DNA of 64,000 nt from positions 1,116,001 through 1,180,000 of the forward strand of contig NZ_JAFBCE010000001.1 of assembly GCF_016907555.1 (NCBI RefSeq), in the 5' to 3' direction. The translations under genes were made by a program, and so were the position numbers. Below are positions 47,976 through 56,859 of the stretch, one piece after another. Below the pieces are notes generated by a model that made no database searches, was not told where the DNA came from, and saw only the letters and a program-made list of their open reading frames with translations. Every line of letters begins with the position of its first letter. Position 1 is the stretch's first letter. The stretch comes from Microbacterium laevaniformans. GTDB lineage: Bacteria; Actinomycetota; Actinomycetes; Actinomycetales; Microbacteriaceae.

Positions 47976-49409
47976 TCAGGCCGCCCAGTGCGGTTGGACC
48001 CGTTCCGGGTCGAAGTTCCCTCGACCCGGGGACCCCGCGGCGATCGTCGCCGAGGGCAGGATTGCCCGGATGATCGCGTGTTGCCGGTCCAGCGAGTAGG
48101 TGTCCCACCGCTCACGGAGGATGGTACCGTTGCCGACCAGGCTGCCCAGGGTGTCTTTCGTCGCCAGCGACTCCAGCACTCGCGCGGCCTCCGCTGCCTT
48201 CGTCTCCGCGACCGGACGCGCGGCCAAGTACTCGGCCTTGCTGATGTCCCCAGCGGCGAACATCTCCGCCACGTCTGTCAACCGCCGTTGCGCCGCGTCC
48301 AGCACCGCCACCGCGTCCGCGTGCCGTGCGTCCGTCTCGTGCCGCCCCTCCAACGCCTCAGTCACCTCCGGGGTGTCGAGCCGGTACAACGCGGCCTCAG
48401 TCAGCCACGTCTCCACCGGGACCGCCGAGATGGTCAGCCTTCCGCAGCCGCCGTGGTCCGGCCCGGACTGGCACACGTACCGGCGCTCGGTCTTCCCCTG
48501 CGGAGTCTGCCTCGCTGCGGAGAACAGCTTTCCGCCGCATTTCCCGCACCTCAACAACCCCGTCAGCAGATACCGTTGCGGTGCCCGCCGCCCTGTCCGT
48601 TTCCGTGACGCGAACACGGCAAGGATTCGCTCCCGCTGCTCCCGGGTGATGATCCGCTCCCATGCCGCCTCGCCCGCGACTTCGCCGCGGTGATCCCGCA
48701 ACCCGGCGATCCGCCCGGACTGCAACAGGCCCCGCAGCGTCGGTGACCGCCACGACGTTGCTTTCCCCGAGGTCGGCACGCGCTCCTCGTTCAACCACGC
48801 GACCAGAGACCGCAACGACTCGCCCTGAATGAACCGATCCGCCACCGTCCGGATGACAGCAGCCTCCGATTCCCGGATCGTGATCCGGTCCTCCTCGTAT
48901 CCGAACGGGCGCGTCGCTCCACCATTCGGCTTCCCGGCCGCGACGTTCTGCTCGATCTTCCGCAGGATTCGCGCCCGTTTCCGTGCCGACTCATTCGCCG
49001 CGACGGCTGCGGTGATCCGCGCGACCAGCATCCCGTTGTCGTTCCCGAACGAGATATCCGACGTGACCGTCACGAGCTGGTCGACGCCGTTGCGCTGGCA
49101 CGCTTCCACGAACTGTTCGAACTCACCCGGACGCCGCGTCAACCGATCCTGGTGATACACCACCACCGCACCGACCCGGCCCGCCTCGATATCGGCCAGC
49201 ATCCTGGCGAACTCGGGACGTCCTTTGGCCCCTGTGAACGCCGACACATCGTTGTCCACATACGTGTCGAATACCGACCAACCCCGGTCCGCGACGAGCC
49301 GCATACAGTCCTCGACCTGACGTGCGACGCCCAGCCCCTCGCCCGTCTTGTCCGCAGAAATCCGCGCGTACACTGCCACCGGACGACCCAACCCCACCTC
49401 GTTGCTCAT
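47976..49409 (-). CDS. Large serine recombinase (site-specific integrase)
   Basis: A 477-residue integrase of the resolvase/invertase superfamily. Catalytic Ser18 is in VYARISAD; the conserved arginines are in YHQDRLTRR; then comes the recombinase domain (GYEEDRITIRESEAAVIRTV), a zinc ribbon (LLRCGKCGGKLF with later Cys residues) and a coiled coil (about 355-425). It would catalyse attP x attB joining. The start codon abuts the attP arm at 49410, without a ribosome site, consistent with a leaderless message. Confidence 0.95.
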   Translation of the reverse strand: MSNEVGLGRPVAVYARISADKTGEGLGVARQVEDCMRLVADRGWSVFDTYVDNDVSAFTGAKGRPEFARMLADIEAGRVGAVVVYHQDRLTRRPGEFEQFVEACQRNGVDQLVTVTSDISFGNDNGMLVARITAAVAANESARKRARILRKIEQNVAAGKPNGGATRPFGYEEDRITIRESEAAVIRTVADRFIQGESLRSLVAWLNEERVPTSGKATSWRSPTLRGLLQSGRIAGLRDHRGEVAGEAAWERIITREQRERILAVFASRKRTGRRAPQRYLLTGLLRCGKCGGKLFSAARQTPQGKTERRYVCQSGPDHGGCGRLTISAVPVETWLTEAALYRLDTPEVTEALEGRHETDARHADAVAVLDAAQRRLTDVAEMFAAGDISKAEYLAARPVAETKAAEAARVLESLATKDTLGSLVGNGTILRERWDTYSLDRQHAIIRAILPSATIAAGSPGRGNFDPERVQPHWAA

Positions 49410-49441
49410 AAAGGTCAGACTAACAAGACACGGACAACGGC
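49410..49441. other. attR of the integrative element with integrase promoter
   Basis: Right junction. The element arm AAAGGT-N5-TAACAAG is at 49410-49427 and the shared core GACAA at 49433-49437. On the minus strand TAGTCT (49417-49422) lies 7 nt before the integrase ATG, a likely -10 box inside attP. Confidence 0.85.
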
Positions 49442-49621
49442 GTCCTGTTGTGCTGGTACCACCACCGGTTCCTTGACCGGGTCGGGTGGCAGATCCGCAT
49501 GAACGGCGGGGTTCCCGAGGTCAAAGCCCCACCGTGGCACGGCACCGATCACCGCTGGCGCGTCGTCACCACCTCGCCGGTACGGCTCAAGAAACGTGCG
49601 AAACGCATTCTGACGACGTGA
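49438..49621 (+). pseudogene. DUF222/HNH endonuclease gene, 3' part
   Basis: Last 61 codons of the host gene split by the element: GVLLCWYHHRFLDRVGWQIR, with the final His of the HNH motif, then a basic end. No start codon in a useful place. Joined to 25840-27065 it restores one open frame of 469 codons. Confidence 0.93.
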
Positions 49622-49639
49622 ACGCGCCTCTGCGAGGTA

Positions 49640-51205
49640 TCAGGCGGTGGGCGCCGATGCCGTCTCGACGACGCGCGACGCGCGGATCGGGTGGCCCGGT
49701 GCGGTGAGGCACTGCCCGCTCGCCAGATCCCACTTCCAGTCGTGGAGGGCGCAGGTGAGCACGCCGTCCTCGATCTTGCCTGTCTTGGTAAGGTCGGCGC
49801 GCAGGTGCGGGCAGCGGCGCTGCACGGTCCACTCGCCGATCTCGGCATCCTCGGTCTGATCGGACTGCTCGGCGTACCAGTTCTCGACGTACTCGATGCG
49901 GTCGCGCGACAGGCACTTCAGGAACGTGGTGAGGAATTCGTTGAACTTGCCGCTGCGGCCGACCTCGAACTGCATCGACAGGAAGATCGAGTTCGACCAG
50001 TCGATCTCGTGGTCGCGAATGTTCGTCGAGACGAGGTCGGCGGGGATCGTGTACCAGTAGATGCACTCCTCGTCCGCGTACTCCCGCACTTTGGCCTTCG
50101 GGAAGTCGACGACCATGTCGAGCTCGCCGATGCGGAAACGCACGTTGCCGCCGACTCCGGTGCGGATCGTACGGGCGCGACGCAGCAGCGGCTCCCACCA
50201 CTCCTGCAGCGCGGCGAGCATCTCGTCCGGTGCCATCGGCTCGGCCCGCGTCTCGATCTCCGCGATGACCTCCGCCTGGCGGCTGTCGCGCTGCTCGGCG
50301 AGGTACGCCCACTTGTCGTCGAAGACCCGGTCGATCTCATCCGGCGTGTAGAGGGTCTGCGTGATCTCGATCGTGCCACCGTTGAGGTCGACCTGCGTGC
50401 CGGGCACGAACTCGTAGCCCTTCTGATCCGGACGCTCGGCGCGCATGTGCGCGAGGAACTGGCGCTGATCGGTGAAGATCGAGTCGTCCTCCAGCCCCCA
50501 CCCGTTGAAGCGGAACAGGTCTTCGCGCAGGAACATGGGCGGTCCCGCCATCGGGAAGACGTGCTCGGCATCCACCTTCTCGATGTAGTACATCGCCCGC
50601 TTGTTCTGCGCGTCGCGCTTGAGCTTCGCGAAGTGCTGCTTCGAGTCCTGCGGCAGGTCGTAGACCATGGGCCACCAGATCGCGCCGGAGACCTGCGTGA
50701 AGTAGGCGTCGGGCTTGGAGAACGAGAGCAGGCGCTCGAGGTCGAGGGGGTGCGAGTCGTTCTGGTTCAGGATGCTGGCGGTGCCGTCGTCCACGCTCAG
50801 TGATGAGTCGCCGATGGGGCCGTCGCTGGGCGCCCGCAGCGGCGTCACCATGATCTTCAGGCCACCCGGATACTCCAGAGTCTGCCCCGCCTGCGTGTAG
50901 ACGATGTTGTCGTAGCCGAGGCGGCGGAGGTCCACCTCGAGGTCGTCCGTCGGGTACTCCGGGAGCAGGACGCGAATGTCCTTCGGCACGTACCGTTCCA
51001 GCAGCGCCGGGTCGAAGTGATCGCGGTGGCGGTGCGAGATGTAGAGGAAGTCGGCTTTCCCGAAGCGCTCCCAGTCCAGGCCGCGGTTGTCGGGGAACGG
51101 GAACCAGGAGCCGAAGAAGTTCGGACCCATCACGGGGTCGCAGAGGATGCTGCCGCCCGTCGTCTCGATGAACATTCCGGCGTGGCCGAGGCCTGTGATC
51201 CGCAT
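49640..51205 (-). CDS. Metallo-beta-lactamase fold - Rieske [2Fe-2S] fusion protein
   Basis: A 521-residue protein. The N-terminal UlaG-like MBL domain has MRITGLGHAGMFIET and the metal motif SHRHRDHFD. The C-terminal Rieske domain (about 440-521) has both cluster motifs CPHLRADL and CALHDWKW. The order recalls CMP-N-acetylneuraminate hydroxylase-like proteins, which use a Rieske centre; the substrate here is unknown. It is convergent with the HNH 3' fragment, 18 bp away. Confidence 0.85.
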   Translation of the reverse strand: MRITGLGHAGMFIETTGGSILCDPVMGPNFFGSWFPFPDNRGLDWERFGKADFLYISHRHRDHFDPALLERYVPKDIRVLLPEYPTDDLEVDLRRLGYDNIVYTQAGQTLEYPGGLKIMVTPLRAPSDGPIGDSSLSVDDGTASILNQNDSHPLDLERLLSFSKPDAYFTQVSGAIWWPMVYDLPQDSKQHFAKLKRDAQNKRAMYYIEKVDAEHVFPMAGPPMFLREDLFRFNGWGLEDDSIFTDQRQFLAHMRAERPDQKGYEFVPGTQVDLNGGTIEITQTLYTPDEIDRVFDDKWAYLAEQRDSRQAEVIAEIETRAEPMAPDEMLAALQEWWEPLLRRARTIRTGVGGNVRFRIGELDMVVDFPKAKVREYADEECIYWYTIPADLVSTNIRDHEIDWSNSIFLSMQFEVGRSGKFNEFLTTFLKCLSRDRIEYVENWYAEQSDQTEDAEIGEWTVQRRCPHLRADLTKTGKIEDGVLTCALHDWKWDLASGQCLTAPGHPIRASRVVETASAPTA

Positions 51206-51278
51206 GGGTCCTCCTGGTCGAACAGCTCCCGAGTCTACGCGTGGGAGCCTGAGCCGCCGCTCAGGCGGTGCGGGCGAT

Positions 51279-52571
51279 TCAGGGTGCAGAGAGGCCGAGG
51301 CGGGGATACAGTCGGGCGAAGCCTTCGGCGAGCCCGCCCTCCAAAGCGTCGACCACGTGACCGGCGCCGGGGACCACGTAGCTGTCGGCCTGCGAACCTG
51401 CCGAGAACGCGGCGGCCGCGCCGTGTCGGGCTTGATCGATGTACGCCGGGTCGTTTTCGCCAGCCGTGAACAGTGCCCATTCGTCGGGGCAGGAGAAGGA
51501 GCCCGAGGCGAGGATGCCGGCGGGCGCTGCCGCGTCGAACGCGGCGCGCGAGCCGCCGTAGACATCGGCGATCGTCTCGTCGGGATGCTCCGATCCGGGG
51601 ACGATTTCACCGCTGATCGCCAGCAGGTTGCCCCAGACCTCGGGGTGCTCGGCGGCGTATTTGAAGGCGCACCCACCGCCGTTGGAGTAGCCGGCGATCA
51701 CCCACTGATGCGGCCGTTGCTGCACCGGCAGAGTGCGGGCGAAGGTGACGACGTCCTTCGTCACGTACGTCTCCACATTGCCGTACGTCGCCGAGTCCGC
51801 GCACGCCGGATCCCTCGTCGGGTCGCCGAGTTGATCGACAACGAGCACGTACGGTGCGAGGCCGTTGTTCTTCTGCGCCTGCGCGTCCAGGATCTTCGCG
51901 ATGTACTGCGGGTCGGGATCACCCGGTTGGCCCATCATCATGATCACCAACGGCAAGCGGGGCGGGTGCGCCGTGAGTGCAGCCGGGGGCTTGTAGAAAC
52001 CTGCCAGCCGCGCGGAGAAGCCCGATTGCGTCGCAGGGATCTCGATCGTCGCCTGCTGGCCTGTGGCGGGCATGTCGGCGGGAGGACGCCAGCGCTCGTA
52101 GAGCGGTGTGTGCGATTCCGGGCCCGAACCGGCGGACCCTGTCGGGACGCTGATCGGGCGGTGTACCTGGATGTGGAAGAGTCCCGCGACCGTCGTGTTC
52201 AGGCCGTAGTAGGCGTTGATCCCGAGCGCCGTCGTCACGGCGAAAAGGAGGATCGCTCCCGCCGCGATCGCCCTGCGTCCCCATCGCGCCTTCCAGAAGT
52301 TGGCGATCGCGAGTGCGATCGCGGCCACGCCCGCCGCTCCCCACGCCACGACCTGCCACGGAAGCGGCATGCCGAACATGCGTGTCGCGCGTGCGACGAG
52401 GGCGAACAGCACGGTCAGCGCACTGCCGGAGAAGAGCGCGGCGGCCGCCCACAGGGGCCAGGGCGCGGGGCGGCGACGCAGCAGCAAGAACACGACGGCG
52501 GCCGCGCTCGCGGCACACAGGCTGACAATGAGCCAGGGGTCGACGATGCGGAGGGTGAGAACGGACGTCAC
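51279..52571 (-). CDS. Membrane-anchored alpha/beta hydrolase (esterase family)
   Basis: A 430-residue protein. Four membrane helices fill residues about 10-120; the rest is an extracytoplasmic alpha/beta hydrolase with the nucleophile elbow GYSNGGG and a catalytic His in PGAGHVVDAL. It resembles actinobacterial putative esterases related to mycolyltransferases (antigen 85 fold). Substrate unknown. GTG start with AGGAGG 8 nt upstream. Confidence 0.85.
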   Translation of the reverse strand: MTSVLTLRIVDPWLIVSLCAASAAAVVFLLLRRRPAPWPLWAAAALFSGSALTVLFALVARATRMFGMPLPWQVVAWGAAGVAAIALAIANFWKARWGRRAIAAGAILLFAVTTALGINAYYGLNTTVAGLFHIQVHRPISVPTGSAGSGPESHTPLYERWRPPADMPATGQQATIEIPATQSGFSARLAGFYKPPAALTAHPPRLPLVIMMMGQPGDPDPQYIAKILDAQAQKNNGLAPYVLVVDQLGDPTRDPACADSATYGNVETYVTKDVVTFARTLPVQQRPHQWVIAGYSNGGGCAFKYAAEHPEVWGNLLAISGEIVPGSEHPDETIADVYGGSRAAFDAAAPAGILASGSFSCPDEWALFTAGENDPAYIDQARHGAAAAFSAGSQADSYVVPGAGHVVDALEGGLAEGFARLYPRLGLSAP

Positions 52572-52599
52572 CCGCGCTCCCTCCTCGGCACAAGCCGGC

Positions 52600-53010
52600 T
52601 CAGGCGGTGCGGGCGATGCGCCCGAGGACCCCGTGCACGAACGAACCCGAGTCGTCGGTCGAGAACTCCTTCGCGAGTTCCACGGCCTCGTCGATCACGA
52701 CCGCGGCGGGCACCTCATCGTTGAACATCAGCTCCCACACCGCCAGCCGCAGGATGGCGCGGTCGACCGCCGGCATCCGCTCGATCTTCCAGTCGCGCGC
52801 GTGGGTGACGATCTGCTCGTCGATGTCGTCGCGGTTGTCGATGACACCGTCGACGATCTCGCGCGCGTACAGCCACGAGGCTTCGCGAGCGGGTTCATTC
52901 GCCGCGCGCTTCGCCTCCGCGGCGAGGGTGACCGCAAGCTCATCGCCGCGGACGTCGGACTGGAAGAGGATGTCGAGGGCGCGCTTGCGCGCCTTGGACC
53001 GTGCGCTCAT
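52600..53010 (-). CDS. nusB: Transcription antitermination factor NusB
   Basis: RNA-binding helical protein that joins NusE in rRNA antitermination. The 136 residues include SKARKRALDILFQSDVRG, VDRAILRLAVWELMF and PAAVVIDEAVELAKEFS. It follows efp by 18 bp, the usual actinobacterial pair. In related genomes pyrR follows nusB directly; here the accessory region lies between them. Confidence 0.96.
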   Translation of the reverse strand: MSARSKARKRALDILFQSDVRGDELAVTLAAEAKRAANEPAREASWLYAREIVDGVIDNRDDIDEQIVTHARDWKIERMPAVDRAILRLAVWELMFNDEVPAAVVIDEAVELAKEFSTDDSGSFVHGVLGRIARTA

Positions 53011-53028
53011 CGCTTCGAAGACCGGTCG

Positions 53029-53589
53029 TCAGTTGACGCGGCCGAGGTAGTCGCCCGTGCGGGTGTCGACCTTGACCTTCGTGCCGGTCTCCAGGAACAG
53101 CGGCACCTGGATCTCGTAGCCGGTCTCCACGGTGGCGGGCTTGGTTCCCGCCGACGAGCGGTCGCCCTGCAGACCCGGCTCGGTGTAGGTGATCTCCAGC
53201 ACGACGGAGGCCGGCAGCTCGATGTAGAGCGGGTTGCCGTTGTTGAGGGCGATCTGCACCTGCTGGTTCTCCAGCAGGAAGTTCGCGGCATCGCCCACCG
53301 TTGCGGCGCCGACCGTGATCTGGTCGTAGTCGGCCACATCCATGAAGACGAAGCCCTCGCCGTCGTTGTAGAGGTAGGTGAAGTCACGGCGGTCGACGTT
53401 CTCGATCTCGACCTTGGCGCCCGCGTTGAACGTCTTGTCGACAACCTTGCCGGTCATGACGTTCTTCAGCTTGGTGCGCACGAACGCACCGCCCTTGCCA
53501 GGCTTGACGTGCTGGAACTCCACGACGCTCCAGAGCTGTCCGTCGATGCTGAGGACGACGCCGTTCTTGATGTCTGCGGTCGATGCCAT
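53029..53589 (-). CDS. efp: Elongation factor P
   Basis: Helps the ribosome form bonds in proline stretches. The 186 residues contain the three beta-barrel domains, with the tip lysine in [16 protein letters not shown] and the family signature [16 protein letters not shown] near the middle. It follows the 3-hydroxyacyl-CoA dehydrogenase gene after about 100 bp and is transcribed with nusB. Confidence 0.97.
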   Translation of the reverse strand: MASTADIKNGVVLSIDGQLWSVVEFQHVKPGKGGAFVRTKLKNVMTGKVVDKTFNAGAKVEIENVDRRDFTYLYNDGEGFVFMDVADYDQITVGAATVGDAANFLLENQQVQIALNNGNPLYIELPASVVLEITYTEPGLQGDRSSAGTKPATVETGYEIQVPLFLETGTKVKVDTRTGDYLGRVN

Positions 53590-53686
53590 GAGTGTGGAAT
53601 GTCCGTTCGTTGAAGAAGCGGCCGAGCGGCCGACACCCGATTCTACGGGATGCCGCCCGCTCAGCCGCTGTCTGCCGGTCGAGCGA

Positions 53687-54538
53687 TCAGGCGTACTTGT
53701 AGAAGCCTTCGCCAGTGGCGACGCCCAGCAGGCCCTTGTCGATGTAGTTCTCCTTGAGCCACGCGGCGATCTTCGGGTCGCCCGAAGGACCGTGGGTGAG
53801 GATGTTGTACGGCGTGGTCAGACCGATCATGTCGAGGATCTGGAAAGGGCCCATGGGCGCACCGGTGGCGATCCGCCACGTCCAGTCGATGTCTTCGACC
53901 TCGGCGTAGCCGCCGCCGGCGAGCCCCATGGCGGCGTTCAGCAGCGGCACGAGGAGGGTGTTGAGCACGTAGCCCGCCTTCTCCTTGTGGATCGGGATGG
54001 GAACCATGCCGATGTCGCCCGCGAACCGCACGATCTGATCGAACACGGCGGGGTCGGTCTGGGGCGTTCCCATAACCTCGCCGGTGTTGAACTTCCACAC
54101 CCGGTTCGCGAAGTGCAGCGCCAAGAAGCGCTCCGGGCGACCGGTCCACTCGACCAGGTCGCTCGGCAGCAGGGTCGAGGAGTTGGTCGCGAAGATGGTC
54201 TCTGCGGGAGCGAGCTGGGCGAGCTTCTCGTAGGTCTCGCGCTTGACGTCGAGGATCTCGGGAACGGCCTCGATGATGAGGTCGGCCTGAGCCGCTTCGG
54301 CGAGATCGGTCGTGAGCGTCAGCCGACCGAGGGTCTCGTCGGCCTTTCCGCGGGCGGCGCCGGGAACCTCGGCCTTGTAGGTCGCGACGAGACGCTGAAA
54401 GCGCTCCTTCGCGGCGGCGAGAGCCTCGTCGCTGATGTCGTAGGCGATCACGTCGAAGCCGCTGTATGCGGTCTGGAACGCGATCTGCGAGCCGAGCACG
54501 CCGGTGCCCAGCACGGCGACGGTGGTGATGTCACTCAT
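53687..54538 (-). CDS. 3-hydroxyacyl-CoA dehydrogenase
   Basis: A 283-residue short form with an N-terminal NAD Rossmann domain ([15 protein letters not shown], then DISD) and a C-terminal 3HCDH dimerisation domain. The catalytic His is in [11 protein letters not shown]. It oxidises 3-hydroxyacyl-CoA or 3-hydroxybutyryl-CoA. The ATG at 54538 overlaps the TetR gene by 8 nt, so both are co-expressed and the TetR protein probably controls this enzyme. Confidence 0.92.
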   Translation of the reverse strand: MSDITTVAVLGTGVLGSQIAFQTAYSGFDVIAYDISDEALAAAKERFQRLVATYKAEVPGAARGKADETLGRLTLTTDLAEAAQADLIIEAVPEILDVKRETYEKLAQLAPAETIFATNSSTLLPSDLVEWTGRPERFLALHFANRVWKFNTGEVMGTPQTDPAVFDQIVRFAGDIGMVPIPIHKEKAGYVLNTLLVPLLNAAMGLAGGGYAEVEDIDWTWRIATGAPMGPFQILDMIGLTTPYNILTHGPSGDPKIAAWLKENYIDKGLLGVATGEGFYKYA

Positions 54539-55208
54539 GGTGATCTCCTTCTGGCGGGGTACCGCCTTCATATGCACTCTCGTGCGGGCGCGGCGGGGTG
54601 GACGCGTCGGGATAAGCCTCGGCGTGCGCGCCGGCGACGATCTGCGCGATCTGCGCGCGGAGATCGGCGGCGTCGCGACCGAGCCCCAGGCTCGGTTGCA
54701 CGAGGAAGATGTGTGTGGCGGCGAAGATCGAGCGGGCCGCGACCCGGGCCGATGCGGCGGCCGACCTCGGCGCGACGATCTCGGCGATACGCCGCTCGAG
54801 GTCGTCGATCACGCGCAGGCCCTCGCGCCGGTAACGCCCCGCCGTGCTGTCGCCGAACAAGAGTTCGCGCTGGTAGAGGGCGGTGTCTCGGGGCGTCAGC
54901 GCCGCGGCGTGCAGGAGGGGCCGCAACAGAGCGGCGACCGCCTCGACGGGGTCCCCGACCGTCGCCGCAGCACGCGCACCCGCGTCGACGGCCGCGGCGA
55001 GGCGCTCGTTGAACACCGCGAGCAGCAGCTCGGCCTTGCTGTCGGCGTAGCGGAATACAGTGCCGGCGGCGACGTCGGCACGGTTGGCGATCTGCTGCGT
55101 CGTGACACCGGCGTAGCCGTGTTCGTCGAACAGCTCCGCGGCGGCGAGCAAGATGCGCCGACTCTTGTCGGCCATGTTGCGCTCGCGGCGCGAGATCGAT
55201 TCACTCAC
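54531..55208 (-). CDS. TetR-family transcriptional regulator
   Basis: A 225-residue repressor. The DNA-binding domain (residues 12-60: ILLAAAELFDEHGYAGVTTQ, ADVAAGTVFRYADSKAELL) is typical; the C-terminal ligand domain is variable, with a hydrophilic tail. GTG at 55208 or ATG at 55175 could be the start. A double palindrome lies immediately upstream, so autoregulation together with the dehydrogenase gene is likely. Confidence 0.93.
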   Translation of the reverse strand: MSESISRRERNMADKSRRILLAAAELFDEHGYAGVTTQQIANRADVAAGTVFRYADSKAELLLAVFNERLAAAVDAGARAAATVGDPVEAVAALLRPLLHAAALTPRDTALYQRELLFGDSTAGRYRREGLRVIDDLERRIAEIVAPRSAAASARVAARSIFAATHIFLVQPSLGLGRDAADLRAQIAQIVAGAHAEAYPDASTPPRPHESAYEGGTPPEGDHHE

Positions 55209-55219
55209 ATATTGATCAT

Positions 55220-55240
55220 ACTCATTAATGAGTGCACTCA
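55220..55240. promoter_or_regulatory. Operator palindromes for the TetR gene
   Basis: ACTCATTAATGAGT (55220-55233) and TGAGTGCACTCA (55229-55240) are perfect palindromes that overlap, 12 bp upstream of the GTG. This AT-rich dyad in a GC-rich region is a very likely TetR operator. Confidence 0.75.
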
Positions 55241-55269
55241 GTACGTTTGGACCGAACCGGGTGAATCCA

Positions 55270-55791
55270 TCACTGGGCGGTAGCGGCGCTCAGATCTGCC
55301 TCGCGGTACCACGTGTCGACGTAGGGCGGGTTCTGCGTGGCGAACAGGCGCTCGTACGCCGTGTTGTCGAGGTTCACCGCGGCGCCGGCGTCGGTGGTGA
55401 CGGGCGTCGCCGGGCTCACACCCTTCGGGCAGTAATAGGCGACGAAGCCGCCGTCCGAACCGATGGTGACCGTGAGGCACGGAGCGCCCTCGTCGTTGGT
55501 CGCGTCTCCGGCGGTGGCTCCATCGGTGGTCTTGCCGTCTTCGATGGTCATGCACGTGGCCGAGTCCGACGCGCGGCACCACGTTCCGTCGAGGTCGGCG
55601 CGGGTGGGTGCGGCGGGCGTGCTCGAGGTGGACGGTGTGGGAGTCGCCGTGGCGGTGTGGGTCGGGGTCGCCACGGCGGAGGGCGCGCTCGACGAGGCAT
55701 CCGTGGCGGCATCACCCGCAGAGGCACAGGCGCCCAGGGTGAGTGCGGCGGCGACGAGGAACATGGCAGCGGGGGTCCGACGAATGTTCAT
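55270..55791 (-). CDS. Putative lipoprotein
   Basis: A 173-residue secreted protein: basic start MNIRRTPAAMFLVAAALTLG followed by the lipobox Cys (LGAC), a Ser/Thr/Pro linker (about 25-60), and a small domain with two Cys pairs possible (TWCRASDSATCMTI, CLTV, YYCPKG). No family recognised. It is a likely Lgt substrate. It lies between aroQ and the TetR gene, same strand. Confidence 0.8.
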   Translation of the reverse strand: MNIRRTPAAMFLVAAALTLGACASAGDAATDASSSAPSAVATPTHTATATPTPSTSSTPAAPTRADLDGTWCRASDSATCMTIEDGKTTDGATAGDATNDEGAPCLTVTIGSDGGFVAYYCPKGVSPATPVTTDAGAAVNLDNTAYERLFATQNPPYVDTWYREADLSAATAQ

Positions 55792-55861
55792 GGCGGCGAC
55801 GGTATACGCCTTCGAGCACGTGGGGGCACCCCCTTGCGTCGCGCGCGGATCGTGCAACCGC

Positions 55862-56320
55862 TCAGCCGTCGGCGCGTCCTGAGATGACGTCGATGAGCAG
55901 CGCCGTCGCGCGCGCGTAGCCGGCCACTCCCTCGCCGACGACGTGCACGACCGCCACGTCGGCGACGTAGGAGTGGTGACGGAACTCCTCGCGCTCGGCG
56001 ATGTTGCTGATGTGCACCTCGGCCACCGGCAGCGACACCCCCGACAGCGCATCGCGGAGCACGACGGAGGTGTGGGTGAGACCTCCCGGGTTGATCACGA
56101 TCCCGGCGCAGGTGGTGCGCGCCTCGTGGATCGCGTCGATCAGCACACCTTCGTGGTTGCTCTGGACCGCCTCGACGTCGAAGCCGCGCGCAGCCGCGGC
56201 ATCCTGGACGATCCGCTCCACGTCGGCGAGGGTGTCGTGCCCGTAGACGTCGGGCTCGCGGATGCCGAGCAGGTTGAGGTTGGGGCCGTTCACCAGCAGG
56301 AGGCGTCGAGGGGTCGTCAC
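55862..56320 (-). CDS. aroQ: 3-dehydroquinate dehydratase, type II
   Basis: Third shikimate step. The 152 residues show the type II pattern: LLLVNGPNLNLLGIREPDVYG with the catalytic Tyr, QSNHEGVLIDAI, INPGGLTHTSVVLRDAL and VAEVHISNI. GTG start overlapping the GNAT gene stop by 4 nt, so it is coupled to the aro operon. Confidence 0.97.
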   Translation of the reverse strand: MTTPRRLLLVNGPNLNLLGIREPDVYGHDTLADVERIVQDAAAARGFDVEAVQSNHEGVLIDAIHEARTTCAGIVINPGGLTHTSVVLRDALSGVSLPVAEVHISNIAEREEFRHHSYVADVAVVHVVGEGVAGYARATALLIDVISGRADG

Positions 56321-56859
56321 GCGCTCACCCTACCGGCACGCACCATCACGAGCTCGGAACCGATGACACTCGTGAGCCTCTCCCCCGTCGCGACGAAGCC
56401 GACTTTGCGATAGGCACCCTGCGCGCGATGGTTCTCGGCGTGCACATCGAGCGTCAGCTCGTCGGCCCCACGATCCCGGGCCCATGCCCCGGCCACATCG
56501 ACGAGGCGCCCGAGCAGTCCCGTACCCCGGTGCGACGGCGCCACGTAGACGCCCACGATGTCTGCGCGCGCCTCGGTCACGGGTCGACCCAGATGATCGG
56601 TGGTGCCCGCCGCCCGGAGAAGGACGGTCACCGTGCCGACCCACCGCCCGTCGTCGTCGGCGATGAACTGAGCGGCCTCGTCGGACAGCGACGCGCCCGC
56701 GGCGCGCTCGCGCCAGAACACCTCGTCGTGCGCACGCTCCTGTTCGACGGTGGACAGGAAAGCGATGGATGCCGCCGGATCGCCGACGGCCTCGATGCGG
56801 AGGTCGCGGATCTCCCGCCATTCCGCCGCGCGGATGCGTCGGACCACGGGAACGCTCAC
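56317..56859 (-). CDS. GNAT-family N-acetyltransferase
   Basis: A 180-residue acetyltransferase with the acetyl-CoA site VGVYVAPSHRGTGLLGRLVD and the C-terminal LDVHAENHRAQGAYRKVGFV. Substrate unknown. GTG start overlaps the aroB stop, and its own stop overlaps aroQ, so it sits inside the aro operon. No shikimate role is known for it. Confidence 0.9.
   Translation of the reverse strand: MSVPVVRRIRAAEWREIRDLRIEAVGDPAASIAFLSTVEQERAHDEVFWRERAAGASLSDEAAQFIADDDGRWVGTVTVLLRAAGTTDHLGRPVTEARADIVGVYVAPSHRGTGLLGRLVDVAGAWARDRGADELTLDVHAENHRAQGAYRKVGFVATGERLTSVIGSELVMVRAGRVSA

Larger units (their letters stand above)
27066..49437. mobile_element. 22.4-kb serine-integrase AICE carrying a RiPP cluster
   Basis: Integrative element bounded by attL and attR inside a DUF222/HNH gene. 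Contents from left: a daptide-like RiPP cluster (27336-40955), then an actinomycete integrative-conjugative backbone (HD protein, Nudix, XRE, SCO3933-like, FtsK/TraB, RepSA-like initiator, unknown genes) and the serine integrase at the right end. The ends rejoin to a 54-bp palindromic attP, and the host gene rejoins in frame, so both boundaries are known nearly to the base. The host-abundant motif CGGCATCC/GGATGCCG becomes rare inside the backbone part. Confidence 0.9.

Noticed and set aside
27066..49437. Prophage
   Set aside because: No capsid, terminase, portal or tail genes; the FtsK-like translocase, RepSA-type initiator and Nudix/HD/XRE set fit an AICE instead.
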